From JADJNY01 sp046349615 (GTDB lineage: Bacteria > Planctomycetota > UBA1135 > GCA-002686595): a DNA stretch of 64,000 nucleotides. The stretch is from the NCBI GenBank assembly GCA_046349615.1, contig JAXMBZ010000017.1:1-64000 (forward strand), read 5' to 3'. The notes under the pieces were generated by a model. The model had not been told where the DNA came from and made no database searches. It saw only the letters and a program-made list of their open reading frames with translations. This document shows, one piece after another, positions 53,182 to 60,559 of this stretch. Position numbers and translations under genes: made by a program. Every line of letters begins with the position of its first letter. Position 1 is the stretch's first letter.

Positions 53182-54717
53182 ATGAAGACGCTCACGCTGG
53201 ACGGCACGTCGCTCACCCTCGAGGACCTCCACGGAATCGCGCGCGGCGAACCCGCGCGCCTCGTCGTCTCGAAGGCGGCGCGCGCCCGCGTCGCGAAGGC
53301 GCGCGCGCTCGTCGAGGACGTCGTCGCGAAGGGCGCGCCCGTGTACGGCCTGAACACGGGCTTCGGCAAGTTGAAGAGCGTCGCGATCGCGGCGGAGGAC
53401 CTCGAGGAGCTGCAGGAGAACCTCGTGCTCTCGCACTGCTGCGGCGTCGGCGAGCCGATGCCCGTCGACGAGGTGCGCGTCGCGCAGGTGCTGCGGCTGA
53501 ACGGCCTCGTGCGCGGACACTCCGGGCTCTCGCTCGAGCTCGTCGACGCGCTCGCCGCGTTCTTCGAGAAGGGCTTCGTGCCCGTCGTGCCGAGGAAGGG
53601 CTCCGTCGGCGCGAGCGGGGACCTCGCGCCGCTCGCGCACATGGCGGCGGCGTACCTCGGTCACGGCGAGTGCTTCGTCGGCGGGAAGCGCATGAGCGCG
53701 AAGGCGGGGCTGAAGAAGCTCGGGCTCCAGCCGGTGCGCTTGAAGGCGCGCGAAGGGCTCGCGCTGATCAACGGCACGGAGATCATCAAGGCGGTCGGCA
53801 CGTGCGCGCTCTTGCGCGCCGAGAACGCGTCGAAGTGCGCCGACGCGATCGCCGCGCTGACGATCGAAGCGTTGCTCGGGAGCGTCAAGCCGTTCGACGC
53901 GCGCTTCGCGGAGCTCAAGGGGCATCCGGGGCACTTCGCGACCGCGAAGAACGTGCGCGCGTGCCTCGCGAAGAGCGAGGTGCTCGCGAGCCACGCGGAC
54001 TGCGATCGCGTGCAGGACCCGTACTCGCTGCGCTGCGTGCCGCAGATCCACGGCGCGTTCAAGACGGCGCTCGCGCACGTGCGCGAGGTGCTCGAGCGCG
54101 AGCTCAACTCCGTGACGGACAACCCGATCGTGTTCGCGGAGACGAAGGAGGTCGTCAGCGCGGGACAGTTCCACGGGCAACCGCTCTCGATCCCGCTCGA
54201 CTACCTCGGGATCGCGCTCGCGACGCTCGCGAACGTCAGCGAGCGGCGCATCGAGCAGCTCGTGAACCCCGACCTCTCGCACCTCGCGGCGTTCCTGACG
54301 CCGAAGCCGGGCCTCAACTCGGGGTTCATGATCGCGCAGGTCGCCGCGGCGGCGCTCGCGAGCGAGAACAAGGGCCTCGCGCACCCCGCGAGCGTCGACA
54401 CGATCCCGACGAGCGCGAACCAGGAGGACCACGTGTCGATGGGCGCGACCGCCGCGCGCAAGGCGCTCGCGATCGTCGAAAACGTCGAGCACGTCCTCGC
54501 GATCGAGTGGATCGCCGCCGCGCAGGCGCGCGAGTTCCACGGCGAACTGCGCGCGGGGAAGGGCGCGGAGGCGGCGCATCGATTGCTGCGCACGAAGGTC
54601 AAGGCGCTCGGGCGCGATCGCTTCCTGCATCCCGACCTCGTGGCCGCGCACGCGCTGCTCACGAGCGGCGCGCTCGTCGCGGCGGTGGAGGCGGCGGCTG
54701 GGACGCTCGAGGCGTGA
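53182..54717 (+). CDS. hutH: histidine ammonia-lyase
   Basis: This 511-aa enzyme eliminates ammonia from L-histidine to give urocanate, the first step of histidine degradation. The MIO cofactor would form from Ala144-Ser145-Gly146 in VGASGDLAPLAHM. YGLNTGFGKL, LVLSHCCGVGEP and VQDPYSLRC match histidine rather than phenylalanine lyases. One unusual point is NGTEII, where the family usually has NGTQ. Length is normal (about 510 aa). The next hut step, hutU, is about 8 kb downstream rather than adjacent. The stop codon's last base starts a foldback element. Confidence 0.9.
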   Translation: MKTLTLDGTSLTLEDLHGIARGEPARLVVSKAARARVAKARALVEDVVAKGAPVYGLNTGFGKLKSVAIAAEDLEELQENLVLSHCCGVGEPMPVDEVRVAQVLRLNGLVRGHSGLSLELVDALAAFFEKGFVPVVPRKGSVGASGDLAPLAHMAAAYLGHGECFVGGKRMSAKAGLKKLGLQPVRLKAREGLALINGTEIIKAVGTCALLRAENASKCADAIAALTIEALLGSVKPFDARFAELKGHPGHFATAKNVRACLAKSEVLASHADCDRVQDPYSLRCVPQIHGAFKTALAHVREVLERELNSVTDNPIVFAETKEVVSAGQFHGQPLSIPLDYLGIALATLANVSERRIEQLVNPDLSHLAAFLTPKPGLNSGFMIAQVAAAALASENKGLAHPASVDTIPTSANQEDHVSMGATAARKALAIVENVEHVLAIEWIAAAQAREFHGELRAGKGAEAAHRLLRTKVKALGRDRFLHPDLVAAHALLTSGALVAAVEAAAGTLEA

Positions 54718-54880
54718 GAGCCTGTGAAGAAATCAGAGACGCCCGTCAGGCTCGCCCAGAGGCGCCCCGGCGGCGTTGCGATTCCTCCGAGTATTGCCGG
54801 CGAATACGCGTCGTCATCGCGCCTTGCCGGAACGCCTCTGGACAACCCTGCCGGGCATCCCTGATTGCTTCACAGGCTCT
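54717..54880. mobile_element. 164-bp MITE-like foldback element
   Basis: The ends are 25-bp inverted repeats: AGAGCCTGTGAAG, then a/c, AATCAG, and so on (22 of 25 identical). Similarity continues inward, so the first 59 bases match the reverse complement of the last 59 at 47 positions. The centre GTATT-GCCGGCG-AATAC closes the hairpin. It is visibly richer in A/T than its flanks and has no coding capacity. It begins on the last base of the hutH stop and ends 15 bp before the convergent GNAT stop. It could be a non-autonomous insertion or a REP-type palindrome. No other copy was noticed in the window. Confidence 0.65.
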
Positions 54881-54895
54881 GAGCGGCGACGCGCG

Positions 54896-55426
54896 TCAAC
54901 TCGCGCCGCTGCCGAGCTCGCGGAAGTAGAAGCACGTCGTGTGCAGCGTCCCGTCCGCGCTGCGCGCGTAGCGGGGGAGTTCGCCGTACTTGCGCCAGCC
55001 GAGCGCCACGCACAGCCGCTCGGCGTCGCCGCCTTGGCGCGTGTCCATCGTGAGCAGCGTGCGGCCGAGCGCGCGCGCCGTCTGCTCGGCCTCGGTCACG
55101 AGCGCACGCGCGAGCCCGCGGCGGCGCGCGCGACGGTGCACGAAGAGCTTCATCGCCTCGGCGCGGTGATCGCCGTTCGCGCGGAGCTCGAGCCCGAGCT
55201 GCACGGAGCCCTCGACGCGGCCTTCGTCGAGCGCCGCGAGCAGCACGCGCGAACCGTCGGTGATTCCGCGCTCGACGTCGCGCCAATACGCGCGCGCGTC
55301 GTCGAGCGCGAGCGGGGGGAGGAACCCGACCGACGCGCCGCTCTCGACGGCGTCGACGAGCAGTTCGGCGAGGCCGTCGCGGTGGCGCGCGGCGGAAGCA
55401 GGGTCGAGGCGCACGAGTTCGAGCAT
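54896..55426 (-). CDS. GNAT-family N-acetyltransferase
   Basis: This 176-aa protein has the GNAT fold order: AVESGASVGFLPPLALDDARAYW, a strand with LLAALDEGRVEGSVQLG, the acetyl-CoA loop RRARRRGLARALVTEAE, and LLTMDTRQGGDAERLC. The C-terminal GWRKYGELPRYARS is typical of small-molecule acetyltransferases. Substrate unknown. TAGCCT lies 6 nt before ATG 55426. Its mRNA would run into the foldback element. Confidence 0.85.
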   Translation of the reverse strand: MLELVRLDPASAARHRDGLAELLVDAVESGASVGFLPPLALDDARAYWRDVERGITDGSRVLLAALDEGRVEGSVQLGLELRANGDHRAEAMKLFVHRRARRRGLARALVTEAEQTARALGRTLLTMDTRQGGDAERLCVALGWRKYGELPRYARSADGTLHTTCFYFRELGSGAS

Positions 55427-55432
55427 GCGGGG

Positions 55433-55438
55433 AGGCTA
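55433..55438 (-). promoter_or_regulatory. candidate -10 box (TAGCCT) for near-leaderless GNAT mRNA
   Basis: On the minus strand TAGCCT, a TANNNT match, ends 6 nt before ATG 55426. Confidence 0.4.
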
Positions 55439-55487
55439 GAGCCGCGCGTCGCGCATTCGAAGTGAGAACCGGAGGGGAACGCGACGG

Positions 55488-56636
55488 TCACCGCGCCGGC
55501 AAAGCGGGCAACGGCGCGCGCGGTTCGCGGCGCTGGTCGTCGACGCGCACGGTCAGCGGGCGCGCCTCGGTGCGCGCGGCGTCCGCGTCGAGCCATCCGT
55601 GTTGCTCGAGCGCGGCGACGAGCGCGCGCCAGCGAGCCTCGACGTGGGCGACGCGCTCCGTCGCTTCCTCGACGAAGCGCTCCGGCGTCGAGAAACCGAG
55701 CGCGAGCTCGGGCCGCGCGGACACGAAGTCGAGCTCCGCCGGCTCGTCGACGCGCACGAGCCACGCGAGGATCCGGAACGCGTCCTCGGCGATCGCGTCG
55801 GGCTCGGCCGTCGCGCGCGGGGCGAGCGAGAGCTCCGCCGTCTCGGTGCGCACGAGCGAGAGCGCGAGCGGGGTCTCGAGCACCGTGCGCTGCGTCGCCG
55901 CCGTCCCGCGCACGAGCATCGTGCTCACGAGCGGCGGGAACGACGGCAGCGCCTTGCGCGTTCCGAATTGGATGCGGTCGTTGCCGCACGAACCGAGCGC
56001 GGGCTTGCGATCCTCGTCGAGCGGGAGCTGCCAGCGCGTGCGCACGACGATCCGGATCTCGGGTCGCGCGCGGCGCACGAGGAGCGGCGTCGCGAGCTCC
56101 GGCGCGCCGCGCGCGAGCAGCGCGGCGGCCGAACTCCATTCGAGCGAGCACGCGAGCGTCCCGCGCTCGGACGCGACGATCGAGCGCAGCCACGGCGCGG
56201 ACGCCGCGGGATCGAACGCCGCGTGCGCGAGGAGCAGCGGGAGCAGGCGCTCGACGGAGCCCCAGCGCGCGAGCTCGTCGGGCGCGAGCGGGAGGTCGAG
56301 CCGCAGGAGCGCGTCGATCAGCGTGTCGCGAGCCTGGTCCTGGGCCTCGTTCGAAGTCCGCTTCGCTTCTCCGAGCGAGCGCAGCGCCGCGCGCAGCTCG
56401 GGCGCGAGCTCGCGCCAACCGCGCGTGCCCGCGTGGTGCGCGCCCCACGCGACGGCGAGCGGCTCGCCGGATTCGAGCTGTGCGCGCGCTCCTTCGAGCG
56501 TGACGTCGAAGCGTTGCACGGCCGCGGGGACGCGCTCCTCGCCGCCGCGCGCGTGGACGACGGCGTTCGACGCGTACGCGACGGCGAACGCGAGGAGAGC
56601 GGAGCGTGCGCGGAGTGCGAGGCGAACGGGCTTCAC
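55488..56636 (-). CDS. secreted protein of unknown function (paralogue of 56647-57705)
   Basis: This 382-aa protein has a signal peptide and a helical region with GSVERLLPLLLAHAAFDP. A Pro-rich tail VRVDDQRREPRAPLPALPAR mirrors the tail of the next gene upstream. Other shared points are an early AVAWGAHHAGTRGWRELAPELRAALR segment against LAWGAWETAEANARELVPDVVSALR, and a cluster LPSFPPLVSTMLVRGTAATQR. No known domain was recognised. It lies 10 bp downstream of its paralogue on the same strand, so the pair is a tandem duplication in one operon. Confidence 0.65.
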   Translation of the reverse strand: MKPVRLALRARSALLAFAVAYASNAVVHARGGEERVPAAVQRFDVTLEGARAQLESGEPLAVAWGAHHAGTRGWRELAPELRAALRSLGEAKRTSNEAQDQARDTLIDALLRLDLPLAPDELARWGSVERLLPLLLAHAAFDPAASAPWLRSIVASERGTLACSLEWSSAAALLARGAPELATPLLVRRARPEIRIVVRTRWQLPLDEDRKPALGSCGNDRIQFGTRKALPSFPPLVSTMLVRGTAATQRTVLETPLALSLVRTETAELSLAPRATAEPDAIAEDAFRILAWLVRVDEPAELDFVSARPELALGFSTPERFVEEATERVAHVEARWRALVAALEQHGWLDADAARTEARPLTVRVDDQRREPRAPLPALPAR

Positions 56637-56646
56637 TCCGCGTTCC

Positions 56647-57705
56647 TCACGGCCCGAGCGGCGGGAGCGGGACGGACTGGTTCGCCCGACGATCGTCGAC
56701 GACGACCTCGATCGGCGGCTTCGCGGGGCGCGCCTTCGCGTCGAGGAACCCCTTCGCGACGAGCGCGTCGAGGAGCGCGTTCCACGCCTTCTTGCGCGCG
56801 TCGATCGCGACGCTGACCTCGTTGATGTACGTCTGCCGGTCGCGCCAGGTGTGCGAGACGTCGACGACGGACGCGAGCGTGCTCTTTCCTTCGCGGTCGC
56901 CCGTGATCCAACGCAGGAGCGCGAGCGCGTGCTCGGCCTGGTCGACGCCCTCGACGGTTCCGCCGACGCCGAACTCGCGCTCGCCGTGGACCTCGCGGGC
57001 GTAGGCGATCGGTTGCGGGCCGTCCGCGAACACGGGCTGGTCCTTCGTTCCGCCGCGGCGCAGGGAGTAGATCGCGGTCGGCGGGAAGCGCTCCGGCGCC
57101 TTCAAGCTGCCGCAGCCGATTCCGCTCATGCTCCCGCCGCCGCGTCCGAAGCCCATGTTCTCGTCGAGGACGTGAACGTCGATGCGGACGTGCGCGTCGG
57201 GGAGCAGCAGCGCGACGATCCGCGCGGGCGCGCCGCGCGCGAGCAGTTGGTCGACCGCGATGCGTTCTTCGTTGCGCGAGTCGGGGCGCAGCGCTTCGAG
57301 CGCGTCCGCATGGAGCTTCGGCTCGCGCGACGCGAGCACGAGCCCTTGGGTGCGAACGGAGCCGACGCCGAGCACGGCGGCGACGTCGTCCCGCGTGAGC
57401 TTCGCGTCGAGCCGGATCAGCGCGTCGAGCTCCGCGCGCAGGACGAACGACGTCGACATCTCGGCGCGCGCGGAGAGCGTGCGACGAAGCGCGCTCACGA
57501 CGTCGGGCACGAGCTCGCGCGCATTCGCCTCGGCCGTCTCCCACGCGCCCCACGCGAGCTCCGCCGAGTTCGCGTCCGCCGCGAGCTTCGCGCGCAACGC
57601 GACGAGCGTCTCGGGAGCGATCTTTCGTTCCTGAGCCGGACTCTCGATCGGAGACGAGTACGCGGGCAGCGCGAGCACGAGGGGGAGGAGCAGGGAGGCG
57701 AGCAT
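56647..57705 (-). CDS. secreted protein of unknown function (paralogue of 55488-56636)
   Basis: This 352-aa protein has a signal peptide (LPAYSSP) and the same overall layout as its downstream neighbour: LAWGAWETAEANARELVPDVVSALR, a helical middle, then VVVDDRRANQSVPLPPLGP at the end. A Gly-rich loop GFGRGGGSMSG sits in the centre. No enzyme signature is visible. The start at 57705 follows AGGA; TAACAT about 35 nt upstream is a candidate -10, which would place the alternative ATG at 57744 upstream of the transcript. Confidence 0.65.
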   Translation of the reverse strand: MLASLLLPLVLALPAYSSPIESPAQERKIAPETLVALRAKLAADANSAELAWGAWETAEANARELVPDVVSALRRTLSARAEMSTSFVLRAELDALIRLDAKLTRDDVAAVLGVGSVRTQGLVLASREPKLHADALEALRPDSRNEERIAVDQLLARGAPARIVALLLPDAHVRIDVHVLDENMGFGRGGGSMSGIGCGSLKAPERFPPTAIYSLRRGGTKDQPVFADGPQPIAYAREVHGEREFGVGGTVEGVDQAEHALALLRWITGDREGKSTLASVVDVSHTWRDRQTYINEVSVAIDARKKAWNALLDALVAKGFLDAKARPAKPPIEVVVDDRRANQSVPLPPLGP

Positions 57706-57745
57706 GGGAGTCGTCCTGGGTTGGAGGGGATGCTCGAGGGTCATG

Positions 57746-58012
57746 TTAGCCGAGCGCGGTCGAGGCCCGGTGCTCCTCGGCGCTCCACGTCGTTCGTTCG
57801 TGGTCGCGGACGACGAGAACGTTCGCGACCGCCCAGCACGGCGTCAGGAGGGCGAGCGGCACGAGGATCCAGCTCCACGGTTCGATCCAGCCCGTGACGA
57901 TCCACGCGAGGTCGAGGACCGCGAAGACGCGCACGGAGGTGCGCGGAGGTCGAGGCGTCGAATCCGTCGAGCGAGCGAGGTCCATGCGTCGAGGCCCGCT
58001 GACGCCGGCCAT
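57746..58012 (-). CDS. small two-TM protein
   Basis: This 88-aa product has two hydrophobic segments (FAVLDLAWIVTGW and ILVPLALLTPCWAVANVLVV) and a charged C-terminus (RDHERTTW). No family was recognised. TAGGAT lies just before ATG 58012; ATG 57985, which removes nine residues, is equally possible. The composition is convincing as a membrane protein, but the gene is small. Confidence 0.55.
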   Translation of the reverse strand: MAGVSGPRRMDLARSTDSTPRPPRTSVRVFAVLDLAWIVTGWIEPWSWILVPLALLTPCWAVANVLVVRDHERTTWSAEEHRASTALG

Positions 58013-58094
58013 GGGATCCTATCCACCGAGAGGGCCTCGACTACCGCTCCGCATCGCGGATCCGTGCGGACTCGACGCCCGAAGCGGACTCGGC

Positions 58095-58100
58095 TAGTTT
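58095..58100 (+). promoter_or_regulatory. candidate -10 box (TAGTTT) for near-leaderless mRNA
   Basis: This TANNNT hexamer ends 8 nt before ATG 58109. Confidence 0.4.
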
Positions 58101-58108
58101 CGAGCTCG

Positions 58109-58750
58109 ATGCGCTCCCGCCATGTCGCGCTGGTCGGCCTCGCGTTCCTCGGCCTCGTCTCGGCCGCAGCGCTCGCGCTCCTCGTGCGGCCGGCGATGGT
58201 TTCGTCGTCGGACACGGATGGGGGAGACGAGTTCGCGACGGCGACCGACGCATCCGTCCAGGCTCCGATCGAGCTCGAACTCGACCGCGGCGCACGCACG
58301 CCGCGCGTCGCGGCCCGGATCGCGAGCACCGTCGCCGCGCCCACTCCGCGCTCACGGCCGGCGCCGCCCGCCTTCCTCGTACCGACGTGTCAGGAGAGCG
58401 AGCTCTGGGACGCGGAGACCGTCGGCAAGTCCGCGGCCGACGTGCAGGAGCTCGCGCGGTCGATCGAGGCGACGATGAACCAGGCTGCGGCTCTCGCGCT
58501 GCGCGATCGGCAAGAGGCGGGACGGTACGAGGACGTCGTCGGTTACGGGACGCGCCTCGAGCACACACAGGAGCTTCGAGCGGCCGAGCAGGGGCGATTC
58601 GTCGCCTATTCGATCCCGCCCGCCGGTCTGGAGGCCCCGAGCCCGCAGCGGACGATCGTGTTGCCGGAGTTCGAGTTCCCCGAGCTCTACTCACAGAAGC
58701 GCCACGTCGCGTGGCTGCGCGAGCGCGAGGCCGAGCTGCGCGCGCGCTGA
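58109..58750 (+). CDS. membrane-anchored protein of unknown function
   Basis: This 213-aa protein has one N-terminal membrane helix (ALVGLAFLGLVSAAALALLV) and an acidic linker. A short conserved-looking helical domain follows: WDAETVGKSAADVQELARSIEA, then RQEAGRYEDVVGYG. The end is charged (WLREREAELRAR). No family recognised. Start ATG 58109 is set by the membrane helix and the TAGTTT box. Confidence 0.6.
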   Translation: MRSRHVALVGLAFLGLVSAAALALLVRPAMVSSSDTDGGDEFATATDASVQAPIELELDRGARTPRVAARIASTVAAPTPRSRPAPPAFLVPTCQESELWDAETVGKSAADVQELARSIEATMNQAAALALRDRQEAGRYEDVVGYGTRLEHTQELRAAEQGRFVAYSIPPAGLEAPSPQRTIVLPEFEFPELYSQKRHVAWLREREAELRAR

Positions 58751-58756
58751 GCGAAC

Positions 58757-58807
58757 GCGGGCTCGAACGTTCCGCTCACGCGTCGATCGCGCGCGGACGT
58801 TGCCCGC
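58757..58807. terminator. candidate long terminator hairpin between convergent genes
   Basis: GCGGGC (58757-58762) pairs with GCCCGC (58802-58807), and AACGT-t-CCG (58766-58774) with CGGACGTT (58794-58801), with small bulges. It fills the gap between the 58109 gene and the murJ stop. No T-run. Confidence 0.4.
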
Positions 58808-58808
58808 C

Positions 58809-60383
58809 TCACGCCGCCGAATCCGCCGCCCGCGCGCCGAAGCGTGCGGCCACGCGCTCCCGCCACACCGCGATCTCCGGGATGTGCAGGAAGTGCGCCG
58901 CGAGCGCGAAGCCCGCGAACGTGATCCCGCCGAGCACGATCGTCTGCAGCACGGCGCTCGTGAACGTGCCCGGAGGCGTGAACGCGAGCCCGAACACCGT
59001 CCCGAGCGCCCATCCGACCGCGAGCGCGACCACCGACTTCGCGCCGAACGTGCGCAGCTCGATCCAGCGCTCGCGATCGAGCGCGGGGAGCTCGTGCGCG
59101 AGCTTCCACCCGAGCAGTGCGACGTACACGAGGATCGCGAGCGAGCTCACGAGCGCGAGCCCGTGCGTCCCGCCCAACGAACCGGCGAAGAAGTACGCCG
59201 GGAACGCGACGACCGCGACGACCGTCCCGAGCACCGCGGGCAGCGTCGTGTTCCCGAGCGCGTAGAAGCCGCGCGCGATCACCGTCTGCGCCGACCACGC
59301 GACGAGCCCGAGCGACACGAGGAAGAGGCACGTCGCGATCTCGCGCACGTCGCGCTCGGCGAGCACGCGCCGTCCGTAGAGCGCCGCCGCGATCGGCTGG
59401 CCCGCCGTGCTGAGCACCGCCTGCGCCGCGAACGCGAGCAGCACGAGGTGGCGCAGCGTGCGGATCAGCGTGTCGCGCAGGTCGAGGAACTTCCCCTCCG
59501 TCGCGAGCCGCGCGAGCGTCGGGTAGGCGGCGACGCCCGCCGCGAGCCCGAACACGCCCATCGGCACCTTCATCAGGTTCTTCGCGTACGTCAGCGTCGT
59601 CACGGCGCCCGTGCCGAGCTTCGAGCCCTCGCGGCGCAGGAACCAGTCGTCGACGACGACGATCGAGAACCCGATCATGATCGGCAGCGAGCGCGCGAGG
59701 TACGTCCGCAGGTCCGCGTGCTTCAAGTCGAGCCCGAACGTCCAGCGCATGCCGTGCTTGCGGCACGCGAGCCACGGCAGCAGGAACGGACCGAGGAACG
59801 AGCCCGCGAGCACGCCCCACGCGAACCCCGCCGCGCCGAGCGTCCCACCGAGCACGAGCCCGCCCGCGATGATGCCGCCGTTGTAGACGAGCGGCGCGAG
59901 CGCGGCCTCCTTGTGCTGGTCGCGCGCCTGCAGCGCGGCCGCGAGCAGTCCGCCGATCACGTGGAAGAGCTGCGCGGGGAGCAGGATGCGCGAGAGCTCG
60001 ACGAGGCGCGCCTTCTGCGCGTCGTCGAAGCCGGGGGCGACGAGCTCGACCACCTGCGGCATGCCGACCCACAGGAAGACGGTGAGCACGCCGAGCGCCA
60101 CGACGAGGAAGCTCGCGATCGCGCTGAACGCGCGCCAGCCCTTCGTCTCCTCGCCGCGCGCGAGGTACGCCGCGAAGATCGGGATGAACACGATCGAGAG
60201 CGCGCCGCCCGCGAGCAGGTAATTGAGGAAGTCGGGCACGACGAACGCGGACCAATACGCGTCGGCGTCGGGACCCGCGCCGAGCGTGCGGCCGATCACC
60301 GCTTCGCGCACGAGGCCGATCACGCGCGAGAGCGCGATGCTCGCGCCCCAGATCATTCCGGCCTTCGCGATCGTCTTCGACAT
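58809..60383 (-). CDS. murJ: lipid II flippase MurJ
   Basis: This 524-aa integral membrane protein of the MOP superfamily has about 14 helices. It would flip lipid II for peptidoglycan synthesis. The start MSKTIAKAGMIWGASIALSRVIGLVREAVIG is the conserved MurJ N-terminus, with arginines lining the cavity. DAYWSAFVVPDFLNYLLAGGALS and YALGNTTLPA are further family positions. Its presence fits peptidoglycan synthesis, consistent with modern views of planctomycete cell walls. The start at 60383 is preferred over the in-frame ATG at 60422. Confidence 0.92.
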   Translation of the reverse strand: MSKTIAKAGMIWGASIALSRVIGLVREAVIGRTLGAGPDADAYWSAFVVPDFLNYLLAGGALSIVFIPIFAAYLARGEETKGWRAFSAIASFLVVALGVLTVFLWVGMPQVVELVAPGFDDAQKARLVELSRILLPAQLFHVIGGLLAAALQARDQHKEAALAPLVYNGGIIAGGLVLGGTLGAAGFAWGVLAGSFLGPFLLPWLACRKHGMRWTFGLDLKHADLRTYLARSLPIMIGFSIVVVDDWFLRREGSKLGTGAVTTLTYAKNLMKVPMGVFGLAAGVAAYPTLARLATEGKFLDLRDTLIRTLRHLVLLAFAAQAVLSTAGQPIAAALYGRRVLAERDVREIATCLFLVSLGLVAWSAQTVIARGFYALGNTTLPAVLGTVVAVVAFPAYFFAGSLGGTHGLALVSSLAILVYVALLGWKLAHELPALDRERWIELRTFGAKSVVALAVGWALGTVFGLAFTPPGTFTSAVLQTIVLGGITFAGFALAAHFLHIPEIAVWRERVAARFGARAADSAA

Positions 60384-60559
60384 GGAGTGCGGGAGTGTGA
60401 ACGAGCGGGGCTGCGCGGACAATGCCCTCGTCGCGTGGACGCGCCGTCACCGCGGCGTCGGACGTGACCTCGAACGACGAACGAGGGGAGCCCGGAGCAT
60501 GCGTGCGCTCCGGGCTCCTCGAATCGCTCCCCCGCGGGCCGGGCCCTTCGAAGCGTGCA

